DNA from: Ruminococcus sp. AF31-8BH
GTDB lineage: Bacteria; Bacillota; Clostridia; Lachnospirales; Lachnospiraceae
Direction: 5' to 3'
Assembly (NCBI RefSeq): GCF_003460605.1
Contig: NZ_QTVN01000008.1
Coordinates: 1-64,000, forward strand
Length of the DNA: 64,000 nt
Part shown: positions 24,197-33,241 of the stretch, one piece after another
How the letters are laid out: the number at the start of each line of letters is the position of its first letter
How positions within the stretch are numbered: the stretch's first letter is position 1
Translations under genes and position numbers: made by a program
Notes under the pieces: model-generated
Database searches by the model: none
What the model was told of the DNA's origin: nothing
The model's input: only the letters and a program-made list of their open reading frames with translations

Positions 24197-24964
24197 ATGG
24201 CAAAAATTACACAGACAGCAGGAAGAAATGCTCTTGGAGAATTTGCTCCGGAGTTTGCACATTTTAATGATGATGTTCTTTTTGGTGAGAACTGGAACAA
24301 CAATGACATTGATGTAAAAACAAGAAGCATTATTACAGTCGTTGCGCTGATGGCGCAGGGAATCACGGATTCCTCCTTGAAATTCCATCTGCAGAATGCA
24401 AAGAATCACGGCGTAACACAGAAGGAAATCGCTGCGATCATCACACATGTGGCATTTTATGCTGGCTGGCCAAAAGGCTGGGCTGTATTTAATCTGGCAA
24501 AAGAAGTGTGGGCTGTAAATGAGGGTGATCTTCCCTATGAAGATGAGGCAATGAGAGCTCATGCCAAAGAAATGGTATTCCCGATCGGACAGCCGAATGA
24601 TGCTTTTGCACAGTATTTCATTGGAAAGAGTTATCTGGCACCGGTATCTACCAGCCAGGTTGGAATCTTTAATGTAACCTTCGAGCCTGGATGCCGCAAT
24701 AACTGGCACATCCATCACGCAAAGAGCGGCGGCGGACAGATTCTGGTCTGTGTCGCAGGACGGGGCTACTACCAGGAAGAGGGCAAGGATCCCATCGAGA
24801 TGAAACCTGGTGACTGCATTAACATCCCGGCAGAAGTAAAACACTGGCACGGTGCTGCACCGGACAGCTGGTTCAGCCATCTGGCAATTGAAGTACCGGG
24901 CGAGGAAGGCTCTAATGAGTGGTGTGAGCCGGTGACAAATGAAGTTTACAGCAAATTGAAATAA
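24197..24964 (+). CDS. Carboxymuconolactone decarboxylase-like domain fused to cupin
   Basis: The 255-residue protein has an N-terminal CMD/AhpD-like helical domain (about 1-115: DVKTRSIITVVALMAQG, THVAFYAGWPKGWAVFN) and a C-terminal cupin (about 135-250) with the metal motif HIHHAKSGGG, GRGYYQEEG, KHWHGAAPDSW. The CMD half lacks a CxxC pair, so AhpD-like thiol chemistry is unlikely. Such fusions are found next to flavodoxins and aldo/keto reductases and are annotated as lactone or quinone-related; the substrate is unknown. GGAGG lies 8 bp before ATG 24197. Confidence 0.85.
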   Translation: MAKITQTAGRNALGEFAPEFAHFNDDVLFGENWNNNDIDVKTRSIITVVALMAQGITDSSLKFHLQNAKNHGVTQKEIAAIITHVAFYAGWPKGWAVFNLAKEVWAVNEGDLPYEDEAMRAHAKEMVFPIGQPNDAFAQYFIGKSYLAPVSTSQVGIFNVTFEPGCRNNWHIHHAKSGGGQILVCVAGRGYYQEEGKDPIEMKPGDCINIPAEVKHWHGAAPDSWFSHLAIEVPGEEGSNEWCEPVTNEVYSKLK

Positions 24965-24987
24965 GAATAACATATAGGCAATAACAG

Positions 24988-25027
24988 ACCGCCGCGTTGG
25001 TTTGAGAGAGCAATGCGGCGGCTTTTT
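24988..25027 (+). terminator. Terminator after the CMD-cupin gene
   Basis: CCGCCGCGTTG pairs with CAATGCGGCGG (one G:T) and is followed by CTTTTT. Confidence 0.9.
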
Positions 25028-25086
25028 GCGATGGAAGTTTTGAATTAGCGATTGCAAAAAGGTGCAGGCATTGGGATTATACGCAG

Positions 25087-25115
25087 TTTACGAACCCACA
25101 GGCATATGCTACAAT
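25087..25115 (+). promoter_or_regulatory. Candidate promoter of the KPR-AKR-GNAT operon
   Basis: TTTACG (25087-25092) and TACAAT (25110-25115), spacing 17 bp, precede the ketopantoate-reductase-like gene by 120 bp. Confidence 0.45.
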
Positions 25116-25234
25116 GCAGTTACAGATGAACAATAAGCTGGAAATCAGAACCCGTTATATTGGGTAAAGCAGTTGAGTGGTAGAATAATCGTTTGGCTGA
25201 AACTGACATATGGAAAAACAGGAGTGACAAAATT

Positions 25235-26194
25235 ATGGAAATAAAATCAGTGGCAGTTCTTGGAGCGGGAGCCGTAGGCTCTTATGTGATCTGGGGACTT
25301 TCCGGGGTGAAAAATATTGAACTTGGTGTTGTGGCAGAAGGGGAGAGGGCGAAGCGCCTGAAGGAAAAGGGATGCACGATTAATCATACCGTTTACCATC
25401 CTCATGTGTGGACACCGCAGGAAGATCATGGAGTAGATCTGCTGGTTGTTTCCCTGAAGTACGGAGCTTTGCCGGGAGCACTGGAGAGTATACGGGAAGC
25501 GGTGGGTGAGAACACTATTGTGATGAGCCTTATGAATGGCGTGGACAGCGAAGAAATGATTTCTACTGTGATTCCCAAGGCTAATATCATGTATTCTCTG
25601 ATCAAGGTGGCATCTCATAAGGAAGAAGATGGATATTGTTTTGACCCGGAGACTACCATCGGAATTATTTTCGGGGAACTGGAAGCACCTTATGAAAGTG
25701 AAAGGGTGCGTGCGATCGAGGAGCTTTTTGCAGATACGGGGATTCATTTCCGCCATACAGACTATATCCGGGAAGAGATGTGGAGTAAATTCCGGTTGAA
25801 TGTGTGCAACAATCTGCCCCAGGCAATTCTGGGCGCGGGAGTTGGCTGCTACAGGGACAGCATTCACATGAAGGCGATCAGTGAAGGGCTGCGGCAGGAG
25901 CTTGAGGCTGTTGCGGCTGCGAAAGGAATTGATATCAGCAAGGCAGCAGCGTCTTCCAGCCATGGCAGTGCAGTTCCCCCATTTGCCCGCTATTCCACAC
26001 TTCAGGACCTGGACGCAGGACGTCACACCGAGATCGACATGTTCTCCGGCGCTTTGATCCGCATGGGAAAAGAAAGTGGCATTCCAACCCCATACAACGA
26101 ATACACCTACCACATGATTAAAGCTCTGGAAGAGAAAAACGACGGACTTTTTGATTATGAAGGCAAAACAGAAGAGAGCACCTGGTCGAAATAA
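25235..26194 (+). CDS. Ketopantoate reductase-family (ApbA/PanE) dehydrogenase
   Basis: The 319-residue protein starts with the NAD(P) motif VLGAGAVGSYV and contains SLKYGALPGALESI, LMNGVDSEE and a C-terminal ApbA domain (EEMWSKFRLNVCNNLPQAI, with K and N of the active site; RYSTLQDLDAGRHTEID). A pantothenate role is possible, but gut genomes carry many paralogues and panB/panC are not nearby. GGAG lies 10 bp before ATG 25235. It is followed by an Fe-S aldo/keto reductase gene after 36 bp. Confidence 0.83.
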   Translation: MEIKSVAVLGAGAVGSYVIWGLSGVKNIELGVVAEGERAKRLKEKGCTINHTVYHPHVWTPQEDHGVDLLVVSLKYGALPGALESIREAVGENTIVMSLMNGVDSEEMISTVIPKANIMYSLIKVASHKEEDGYCFDPETTIGIIFGELEAPYESERVRAIEELFADTGIHFRHTDYIREEMWSKFRLNVCNNLPQAILGAGVGCYRDSIHMKAISEGLRQELEAVAAAKGIDISKAAASSSHGSAVPPFARYSTLQDLDAGRHTEIDMFSGALIRMGKESGIPTPYNEYTYHMIKALEEKNDGLFDYEGKTEESTWSK

Positions 26195-26230
26195 TGGGTG
26201 CCAATAAAACAAGGATGAGGAGGAAATACA

Positions 26231-27376
26231 ATGAAAACACGAAGATTGGGAAAAACTGGGCTTATGGTGAGCGAAATTGGATTCGGCGGGGAGTGGCTGG
26301 AGCGGCACCCGGAGGAAGAAGGAATTGAGCTGATCCACTATGCGTCATCTCTTGGAATCAATATTCTGGACTGCTGGATGGCGGACCCGAAATCCAGAGA
26401 TATTATTGGAAAAGGAATTAAGGAAAACCGCAGCAACTGGTTTATTCAGGGACACATTGGTTCCACATGGAAGGATGAGCAGTATTTCCGCACAAGGGAT
26501 ATGAAATATGTGCGCCCTGCATATGAGGATTTGCTGAAAAGACTGCAGACAGATTATATTGACATGGGAATGATTCACTATGTAGATTCTGAGGAAGAGT
26601 GGGAACAAATCCAGCACTCTGACTATCTGGATTATGTAATGGAATTAAAAAACAGCGGCGTAATCCGTCATATCGGCATCAGCTCCCACAACCCGAAGGT
26701 TGCCATTAAAGCAGCAGAATCCGGATATGTGGAAATGATTCTTTTCAGCATTAATCCAGCTTTTGACATGCTTCCGGCAAGTGAAAATATTGACACTATG
26801 TTTGCGGAGGAGTTTGACGCCGGTTTGAAAGGAATTGATGGAGACCGCGCACGGTTATATAAGGTCTGTGAGCAGAATGACGTAGGAATTACGGTAATGA
26901 AGGGCTTTGCAGGCGGCAGACTGTTTGATGAAAAACGTTCCCCATTTGGTGTAAGTCTGACACCTGTGCAGTGTATCCACTATGCGCTGACCAGACCCGC
27001 AGTCTGTTCCATTATGTGCGGCTACGATACGAAAGAGCAGGTTGATGCAGCCGCAGCATATGAAGATGCTTCAGAAGAGGAAAAAGACTATGCATCTGTG
27101 ATCGCGAATGCGCCGTTCCATTCCTACAGCGGTGAATGCACCTACTGCGGCCATTGCAAACCCTGTGTCTCCAATCTGGATATTGCGATGATCAACAAAT
27201 TCTATGACCTGGCAACCATGCAGCCTAAGGTGCCTGCAACGGTACAGTCCCATTACGAACTGCTGGAACACAAAGCATCCGAGTGCATTGGCTGTCATGC
27301 CTGCGAAGCACGCTGCCCATTTGGCGTTCCTATTGCAGAGCGAATGGAAAAAACAGCGAAATTATTTGGGTGCTAA
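26231..27376 (+). CDS. Aldo/keto reductase with C-terminal 4Fe-4S domain
   Basis: The 381-residue protein has an AKR barrel (about 1-285) and a C-terminal ferredoxin-like part with CTYCGHCKPC and CIGCHACEARCP, i.e. two Cys clusters. In the barrel, the first loop reads LDCWMADPKS where active AKRs have D-T-A-x-x-Y-G-x-S, so the catalytic Tyr seems replaced, and the position of the catalytic Lys (FIQGHIG) also differs. H in GMIHYVDS remains. It may use electrons from ferredoxin or flavodoxin rather than standard NADPH carbonyl reduction. AGGAGG precedes the ATG. Confidence 0.86.
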   Translation: MKTRRLGKTGLMVSEIGFGGEWLERHPEEEGIELIHYASSLGINILDCWMADPKSRDIIGKGIKENRSNWFIQGHIGSTWKDEQYFRTRDMKYVRPAYEDLLKRLQTDYIDMGMIHYVDSEEEWEQIQHSDYLDYVMELKNSGVIRHIGISSHNPKVAIKAAESGYVEMILFSINPAFDMLPASENIDTMFAEEFDAGLKGIDGDRARLYKVCEQNDVGITVMKGFAGGRLFDEKRSPFGVSLTPVQCIHYALTRPAVCSIMCGYDTKEQVDAAAAYEDASEEEKDYASVIANAPFHSYSGECTYCGHCKPCVSNLDIAMINKFYDLATMQPKVPATVQSHYELLEHKASECIGCHACEARCPFGVPIAERMEKTAKLFGC

Positions 27377-27390
27377 AGACGGGGAAAGAT

Positions 27391-27840
27391 ATGAAAATAT
27401 ATGAAATTCAGGAACGGGATCCGCAGATTCTGGCGGAGCTTTTGAAGGTTTGGGAGGCTTCGGTTCGGGAGACCCATCTTTTCCTTTCGGAGGAAGAGGT
27501 AAATAAAATTAAGACGTATGTTCCCCAGGCGTTAAGCGGGGTGGAACATCTGATCGTTGCCCGGGAGGAATCGGGCGAAACGGCAGGGTTTATGGGAGTA
27601 GAAAAGAAACGGCTGGAGATGCTGTTTCTTTCCCCGGAAGTAAGGGGAAAGGGCCTGGGAAGGCAGCTGCTTCAATACGGAACTGCAAATTATGATGTAC
27701 AGGAATTAACCGTAAATGAACAGAACCCCGGGGCTGTTGGATTCTACAGACATTTGGGCTTTGAAACATACAAAAGAACCGATCACGATGAAGAAGGAAA
27801 TCCATATCCGCTCCTGTACATGAAGCGGCATGGAAATTGA
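27391..27840 (+). CDS. GNAT-family N-acetyltransferase
   Basis: The 149-residue protein shows the GNAT acetyl-CoA site LFLSPEVRGKGLGRQLLQ (about 85-100) and the late NEQNPGAVGFYRHLGF motif. Length and ending (YPLLYMKR) match small-molecule or peptide acetyltransferases of the YjaB/YesJ sort. ATG 27391 with GGGGA upstream. It lies 14 bp after the AKR gene, so it is the last gene of that operon. Confidence 0.85.
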   Translation: MKIYEIQERDPQILAELLKVWEASVRETHLFLSEEEVNKIKTYVPQALSGVEHLIVAREESGETAGFMGVEKKRLEMLFLSPEVRGKGLGRQLLQYGTANYDVQELTVNEQNPGAVGFYRHLGFETYKRTDHDEEGNPYPLLYMKRHGN

Positions 27841-27885
27841 CAAATATACCTGAATGGTTATCATAAATTTGCGCTTAAAAACGTA

Positions 27886-27914
27886 TAAAAAGCTGCCGAA
27901 AGGCGGCTTTTTAT
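27886..27914 (+). terminator. Terminator after the GNAT gene
   Basis: AAAAAGCTGCC-GAAA-GGCGGCTTTTT forms a compact tetraloop hairpin with a T tail. Confidence 0.85.
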
Positions 27915-27975
27915 TTGTGGTTTATTCTGCAATCATGTATAATCATGAAAGAGAAAACACGACGAGGTTATAAAA

Positions 27976-28578
27976 ATGGCAAAATTATATTTCCGTTATG
28001 GAGCAATGGGCAGTTCGAAATCTGCTAATATTTTGATGGTTCGCTATAATTATGAGGAGCGTGGACAATATGCGGTACTGCTGAAGCCGCGGACGGACAA
28101 TCGTGACGGAGAGCGCGAGATCCAGTCCCGTATGGGATTATCTGCGCCTGCGGATTATGTAGATGAATTTTTAAAAGAGATTTCCCAAATCTGGAATGCA
28201 AACAGCACAGAATATTTGTATCATGGGAAAAAAGTAGACGCAGTTCTGGTAGACGAGGCACAGTTCCTTTCCCCTGAGGAGGTGGACACCCTGTCGGACC
28301 TTGTGGATTTCTACAATATTCCGGTGATCTGCTACGGTCTGCGTACCGATTTCCTGAACCATCTTTTCCCAGGATCCAGGCGGCTCATGGAAATCGCAGA
28401 TGTGATCGAGGAAGTCCCTACTGTCTGTTGGTGCGGCAAGCGCGCCCAGTGCAACACTAGATACGCAAACGGAAAAATTGTACGGGAAGGCGCCCAGATT
28501 TTCCTTGGCTCCAATGAGAGCTACGTAGCTCTTTGCAGAAAGCATTATAAAGAGGGAAAATTATGGCCCGATGAATAA
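27976..28578 (+). CDS. tdk: Thymidine kinase (type II)
   Basis: The 200-residue enzyme phosphorylates thymidine to dTMP. The P-loop GAMGSSKSA is at residues 9-17, the Walker B VDAVLVDEAQFL is near 88-99, the lasso-forming segment and zinc ligands CWCGKRAQC and ALCRKHY are present. Length is normal for TK1-like bacterial enzymes. GAGG lies before the ATG; TATAAT at 27938-27943 is a likely -10. Monocistronic. Confidence 0.94.
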   Translation: MAKLYFRYGAMGSSKSANILMVRYNYEERGQYAVLLKPRTDNRDGEREIQSRMGLSAPADYVDEFLKEISQIWNANSTEYLYHGKKVDAVLVDEAQFLSPEEVDTLSDLVDFYNIPVICYGLRTDFLNHLFPGSRRLMEIADVIEEVPTVCWCGKRAQCNTRYANGKIVREGAQIFLGSNESYVALCRKHYKEGKLWPDE

Positions 28579-28626
28579 AAATTGGACTGAAATTCAGCGG
28601 CTTTTTGTTGACGATATATTTAGACT

Positions 28627-29106
28627 TTCCTGAACAATATGTCGCATGACATCCGAACTATTGTGCAGCCCAATATTGCTTCCAGACAGCTGGATTTTCT
28701 TATTGATACCGTGGATGTAAGAGATGAAGACATTATTGCGGATAAACTGAGACTGACACAGGTGCTGCTGAATATTCTGAGCAATGGTATTAAATTCAAC
28801 AAAATTGGAGGCATCATCGGCATCCGGGTAAAACAGCTGAAATCTGCGCCTACCGGATATGGAAGCTACCAGTTCATTATTCGTGATACCGGAATCGGCA
28901 TGAAGCCTGAGTTTCAGGAACATATTTTTGAATCCTTTTCAAGAGAAGAGACTTCTACCGTCAGCGGAATCCAGGGAACTGGGCTCGGTATGGCAATTAC
29001 CAAGAACATTGTGGATATGATGGGCGGTACCATCACTGTGAAAAGTGAGGAAGGAAAAGGCAGCCCCGGGACAGTACGATCTGATCCTGATGGATATGAT
29101 TTATAA
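28627..29106 (+). pseudogene. Deletion-scarred hybrid histidine kinase
   Basis: The sequence starts with the HisKA H-box FLNNMSHDIRT (no promoter or start), jumps directly to IVQPNIASRQL and a HATPase domain (LLNILSNGIKFNK, DTGIGM, GTGLGMAITKNIV), and then, after GKGS, changes frame into QYDLILMDM, the phosphorylation strand of a receiver domain. So H-box, ATPase and receiver pieces are all there, but at least two internal stretches are missing. In intact kinases the ATPase is preceded by HDLRTIVQ, and HDIRT/HDLRT share sequence, so the first deletion probably ran between these repeats. Confidence 0.82.
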
Positions 29107-29124
29107 GGTGATCAAATAATGACT

Positions 29125-29167
29125 GGAACGTCAGCCTGAATGAAAATCGGGCTGGCGTTCTTCTTTC
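29125..29167 (+). terminator. Terminator after the kinase remnant
   Basis: GAACGTCAGCC (29126-29136) pairs with GGCTGGCGTTC (29150-29160) and is followed by TTCTTTC. Also possibly functional for the convergent DUF2798 gene. Confidence 0.7.
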
Positions 29168-29203
29168 GAATTAAAATCCACCTGAAACTGCCTTACAATA
29201 AAC

Positions 29204-29668
29204 TTAATTTTTGGCGCGTCTAAATATGGTTCTGAAAATCAGTCTTGCAAGCGGTCCTACGATAATAAGCTGCAGCGGCAGTGCCATAACGAAGTTGCTG
29301 CAATAGGTTGTAAGATAGTCAGGCAGGAAATTGCTGGTGAAGCCATAACCATGGTATACACCAAGCACGCTTGCAAACAGAACCTGCCAGATGACGGTGA
29401 AGATCTGGATCGAGAAAATAATAAAAATAGGTCTGTCACCAGGCTGAACTACTCTGAAAGCGCACATTTTTGCAAGATGGCCGGATACGAAATAGGCTAG
29501 CAGTGCGATGATGATGTACTCAATCCACATTTCTTTTAGTGCGATGAGAAAGGCGGCATTTGTGAAGCTTCCCATGGCAATTGCTATGTTATACAAGGTC
29601 ATGACATAGACCATCATCCATGCTGTAATAGCTGTAAAAAATATTGACTCTCCTTTTGTCTTAGGCAT
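29204..29668 (-). CDS. DUF2798-family membrane protein
   Basis: The 154-residue protein has four hydrophobic helices (about 10-30, 42-65, 78-105, 122-145), two tandem DUF2798-like units, with the typical WIEYIIIALLAYFVSG and NFVMALPLQLIIVGPLAR segments. Function is unknown. ATG 29668 was chosen because GGAGGAAAG is 5-10 bp upstream. The gene has a structured leader with a T-run (29716-29783), suggesting attenuation. Confidence 0.82.
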   Translation of the reverse strand: MPKTKGESIFFTAITAWMMVYVMTLYNIAIAMGSFTNAAFLIALKEMWIEYIIIALLAYFVSGHLAKMCAFRVVQPGDRPIFIIFSIQIFTVIWQVLFASVLGVYHGYGFTSNFLPDYLTTYCSNFVMALPLQLIIVGPLARLIFRTIFRRAKN

Positions 29669-29711
29669 CGTGCTTTCCTCCATTCATTTTTTTCATAAAC
29701 TTTCTCCTCTC

Positions 29712-29783
29712 CGACAACAAAAAAAGACAACAAATGTACCCATCCGTCCGACAGTGGATAGGCGACATTTATTGTCTTATTCG
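29712..29783 (-). promoter_or_regulatory. Structured leader / terminator-like hairpin upstream of the DUF2798 gene
   Basis: On the minus strand AAGACAATAAATGT pairs with ACATTTGTTGTCTT, closing an inner element with GCCTATCCACTG and GGACGGATGGGT (CCTATCC and GGATGGG can pair). The 3' arm runs into TTTTTTT. The hairpin ends about 45 nt before the gene. It may be an attenuator or a small regulatory RNA; I cannot match it to a named riboswitch. Confidence 0.5.
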
Positions 29784-29936
29784 CGTCTTTTTTATTTGAT
29801 TTATCTTCTTTATTTTAATGGAAAATGAAATTGGAGTCAAGAAAGAAATTTGCTTTTCGATGGCAAAAAATATGGTATACTGGTAAAAAATATATGCATG
29901 TTTTTTTTTTGACAAATCTGACGGGCGTGGTGTGAT

Positions 29937-30629
29937 ATGGAGAATGGACAGCAGCGTATGATAACAACGTATGAATATGGAAACCCGGAGGCGGATGTTG
30001 TTTTGATCCAGCTTACGGGAGAGCATGAACTGGCGGTGCTTGAGAATGAGGTCAAGGAAATCCGGAAACGGGCTTCATCAGGAGAACTGGATTTCCGGTT
30101 TATTGCGGCAAAAGTAGAGAACTGGAATGATGAACTTTCGCCGTGGAAAGCCCCGGCAGTGTTTAAAAATGAAGATTTTGGCGGCGGTGCGGCCGAAACC
30201 TTGGAAAAGATTCTCGCACTGTGTACAGATCCGGGCAAGACGTATTATATTGGGGGATATTCTCTGGCTGGCCTGTTTGCGCTGTGGGCAGCGTACCAGA
30301 CAGATCGATTTTCCGGTGTTGCGGCAGCTTCTCCGTCTGTGTGGTTCCCGGGCTTTTCAGCTTATATGAGAGAGCACAGGATGAAAACCGGAACTGTTTA
30401 TTTAAGCCTTGGCGATAGAGAGGAAAAGACCAGAAATCCAGTTATGGCGCAGGTGGGGGCATGTATCAGAGATGCCTGCTCCTGGATGTCGGAGCAGGGT
30501 ATAAATTGTACCCTGGAATGGAACCAGGGAAATCATTTTCAGGAACCAGATGTGAGGACAGCGAAGGCGTTTGCGTGGGTGATGGAAAAGAGAACCGGGA
30601 AAGTAGTAAAGGGAAGGCTGAGAAGATGA
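29937..30629 (+). CDS. Alpha/beta-hydrolase (esterase-like)
   Basis: The 230-residue protein has the nucleophile elbow GGYSLAGLFALW (GxSxxG, Ser near residue 106), an AASPSVWFPGF segment typical of esterase-D-like hydrolases, and a late GNHFQEP that supplies the His. No signal peptide, so cytoplasmic. Substrate unknown; related proteins include siderophore esterases and S-formylglutathione hydrolase-like enzymes. Its stop overlaps the ATG of the following LytTR remnant (ATGA). Confidence 0.78.
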   Translation: MENGQQRMITTYEYGNPEADVVLIQLTGEHELAVLENEVKEIRKRASSGELDFRFIAAKVENWNDELSPWKAPAVFKNEDFGGGAAETLEKILALCTDPGKTYYIGGYSLAGLFALWAAYQTDRFSGVAAASPSVWFPGFSAYMREHRMKTGTVYLSLGDREEKTRNPVMAQVGACIRDACSWMSEQGINCTLEWNQGNHFQEPDVRTAKAFAWVMEKRTGKVVKGRLRR

Positions 30630-30898
30630 TTTATATTGGTTTAGTGGATGATGAATGCGAGCATTTAATGAAAATGCGCACTTTTTTGCTGCAGTATGAA
30701 GAAGAACACAATACCAAATTCAGTATACAGGAGTTTCATAATGGATTAAACTTTGTTGAGGATTATAAAGGTGATTTGGACATTGTGTTTTTGAATAAAC
30801 TTGAAAAGGCTATTCGTTTTGCAAAATTGAAGGTAGAAAAAGAACTGGTACTTCAAACAGAAGACCGATTTTTGGCGGAACAGGATCCGGAACTGTAG
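30626..30898 (+). pseudogene. LytTR response regulator remnant
   Basis: It begins as a normal receiver (MIYIGLVDDECEHLMKMRTF ... GDLDIVFL) but after the strand that should carry the phospho-Asp (DIVFLD) it jumps to NKLEKAIRFAKLKVEKELVLQTED, the linker at the start of a LytTR domain. The DNA-binding domain is absent: near 30866 the frame runs into a GH3 fragment in another frame and stops at 30898. The ATGA overlap with the esterase shows an old operon. Confidence 0.8.
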
Positions 30899-32421
30899 AT
30901 ACAGCAACAGCGGTAGGAATTCTTCAGGGACTGAACAATGCTGGATTTGAAACAAATGAAGAATTATCAGATATGTATGTAAAGTACAGGGCAGATCGTC
31001 CAATCATTAGTATTAATGACGGTCAGGACTGGACTCTTCCGGAAGTTCCGGCAGCAGATTACTCTGATGAGATTATGGAAAATGCAAAAGAGTTTTCAGA
31101 CAAAGCAGCAATTGTAATATCACGTACCGGTGGTGAAGGTGCCGACCTTCCAACAGATATGGGACCGATCATGGATGGTTCAACAATGGATATTGGTACA
31201 AAATATATGAAAGGTTCTTATACCAATAATTCTTCAGAGTATGATAACTTTCAGGCTGGACAGTCTTATCTGGAACTCAGCCAGACAGAAAAAGATCTTG
31301 TAGATATGGTATGCAGCGAATTTGATGATGTTATTATTATCTACAATGGCGCAAATCCGCTTGAATTAGGATGGACAGAAGGCTATAAGCAGATAAAGAG
31401 TGTTCTTCTTTGTGCCAGAGCAGGCGCAACGGGATTTAATGCTCTTGGAAATATTATTGCCGGTAATGTAAATCCTTCCGGAAAAACTACAGATACCTGG
31501 TTGAGGGATCTTCATCAGGCACCATATTTTAATAACATCGGACATTTTGCATACACAAACACTCAGGATGTATCAGATGCAGCAAAAGAGGCCTGGGAAA
31601 GAGCTGATGGAATTGTATCTTTCGTTAATTATTCTGAGAGTATCTATGTAGGCTATCGTTTTTATGAAACAGCAGATCAGGAGAACCTGATTGATTACGA
31701 TGACACGGTTCTTTATCCGTTTGGTTATGGATTAAGTTATACTACATTTGAACAGGAAATGGGTGATATCCAGACTTTAACATTAGAATTTGATGTGGAA
31801 GATATGGAAAAACTGCGTACCGATTATCTGGATCTGATGTTGCTGCATCAGCCTTTTGGTGATACTTACGGTGCATGGCGTGCTTTGGAAGAGCTGTACA
31901 GGGAAGGGAAACTTAGGGCAATCGGCATTTCCAATCATTATGCAGACCGCATGGTAGAATTTGCAAACTTTACAAGTATTAAGCCAATGGTGAATCAGAT
32001 GGAAACGCACCCTCTCAACCAGCAGAAAACATTAAAAGAATGGGCTGACAAATATGATATCCGACTGGAAGCGTGGGCACCATTTGGCGAAGGAAGAAAC
32101 GGACTTTTTGAGAACGAAGTCCTGAAAGCAATCGGACAGAAATATGGAAAATCAACAGCTCAGGTAATGCTCCGCTGGCATATTCAAAGAGGGGTGATCG
32201 TAATTCCAAAGTCAGTACATAAAGAACGTATGATTGAGAACCTTAATGTATTTGACTTTAGGCTTGATGAGAATGATATGAGCCAGATTTCACAATTGGA
32301 TACGGCTACGAGTGCATTTTTCTCACATCAGGACCCGGCGGCAATGGTGGAATGGTTTGTAAAAATGGTTGAGAAACGCAAATCACAGCATGACAGCAGT
32401 AAAGAAAAAAAGAACTGGTAA
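30868..32421 (+). pseudogene. GH3 C-terminal fragment fused in frame to an aldo/keto reductase fragment
   Basis: The frame opens inside a GH3 C-terminal domain (IFGGTGSGTVDTATAVGIL) and continues through NEELSDMY, SRTGGEGADLP, GSTMDIGT, GATGFNALGNIIAGNVNPSG and YPFGYGLSYTTF. Near 31770-31800 it passes without a stop into an AKR barrel from KLRTDYLDLMLLHQ through to a normal AKR C-terminus (VIVIPKSVHKERM). The GH3 catalytic N-domain and the first third of the AKR are missing. The longest Met-started frame is 30973-32421 (482 codons). A chimeric protein could be made, but no ribosome site is evident, so it is probably dead. Confidence 0.8.
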
Positions 32422-32483
32422 AGCTGTTTTGCCCTTGTAAAAAAGCCTTTTTGTAAATAATATTGACGAAAGAATAAAAAATA

Positions 32484-33186
32484 TGGAATATGTAAAATTA
32501 AATAATGGTGTGGAAATGCCCATAATTGGATTCGGAGTATTTGAAATTCCGGCAGAGCATACGGCGCAGTGTGTCTATGATGCAATAGAGTGTGGGTATC
32601 GTCTGTAGAAGAATCTTTGAGAAAGCTGAAAACGGATTATCTTGATCTTGTGTTGATTCATCAATGCCTGTCGGATTATTATGGAGCATATCATGCACTG
32701 GAAAGTTTGTATGATGAGGGCAAGATCAGGGCTATCGGTGTTTCTAATTTTAGTGCAGAACGTATGGCAGATATTGCAACTTTTAATCGGATTGCGCCTG
32801 CGGTTAATCAAGTGGAAACGCATTTATTTTGGCAGCAGTATAATCTGCACGAGTGGATGGTGAAGTACAACATCCAGCACGAGGCGTGGGGACCGCTTGC
32901 CCAGCACCGTTTGAAAGAAGTCCTCGAAAATCCCGTTGTAAAGCAAATTGCAGATGCACATGGGAAAACACCAGCACAGGTTGCTCTTCGGCAGCACATT
33001 CAGCGTGGAATTGTTGTAATTCCTAAGAGTGTGCATAAGGAACGCATGAAGCAAAATATGGATATTTTTGATTTTAAATTGACCGACAACGAAATGGAGC
33101 AACTCAAAATGTTGGACGAGAACAAATCCATGTGGGCGGAATATGATGATCCCATGATTGTGCAGTACGCAATGGCGGAGGAGTAA
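32484..33186 (+). pseudogene. Second aldo/keto reductase, internally deleted and frameshifted
   Basis: A good AKR start ([20 protein letters not shown]) at ATG 32484 runs to DAIECGYRL and a stop at 32608. In another frame from about 32599 the same family resumes at [20 protein letters not shown] and runs to a normal C-terminus at 33186. About 75 residues, including the catalytic Asp/Tyr/Lys region, are missing at the joint. It is paralogous to the AKR piece directly upstream. Confidence 0.82.
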
Positions 33187-33188
33187 AC

Positions 33189-33241
33189 AAAAAATTTTAA
33201 AAGTCTCGGAAAGCAGGTATGCCCCTTCCGGGACTTTTATG
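33189..33241 (+). repeat. Terminator-like hairpin, copy 1
   Basis: AAAAGTCTCGGAAAGC pairs with GCCCCTTCCGGGACTTTT. A closely related hairpin occurs at 33790-33836 (AAAAGTCCCGCAAAGC with GGCTTCCGGGACTTT). The two copies flank two gene fragments. Confidence 0.65.

Noticed and set aside
24047..25057. 336-codon minus-strand frame over the CMD-cupin gene
   Set aside because: Antisense to the flavodoxin and CMD-cupin genes; starts inside a terminator.
25247..26338. 363-codon minus-strand frame
   Set aside because: Antisense to the ketopantoate-reductase-like gene with its GxGxxG motif.
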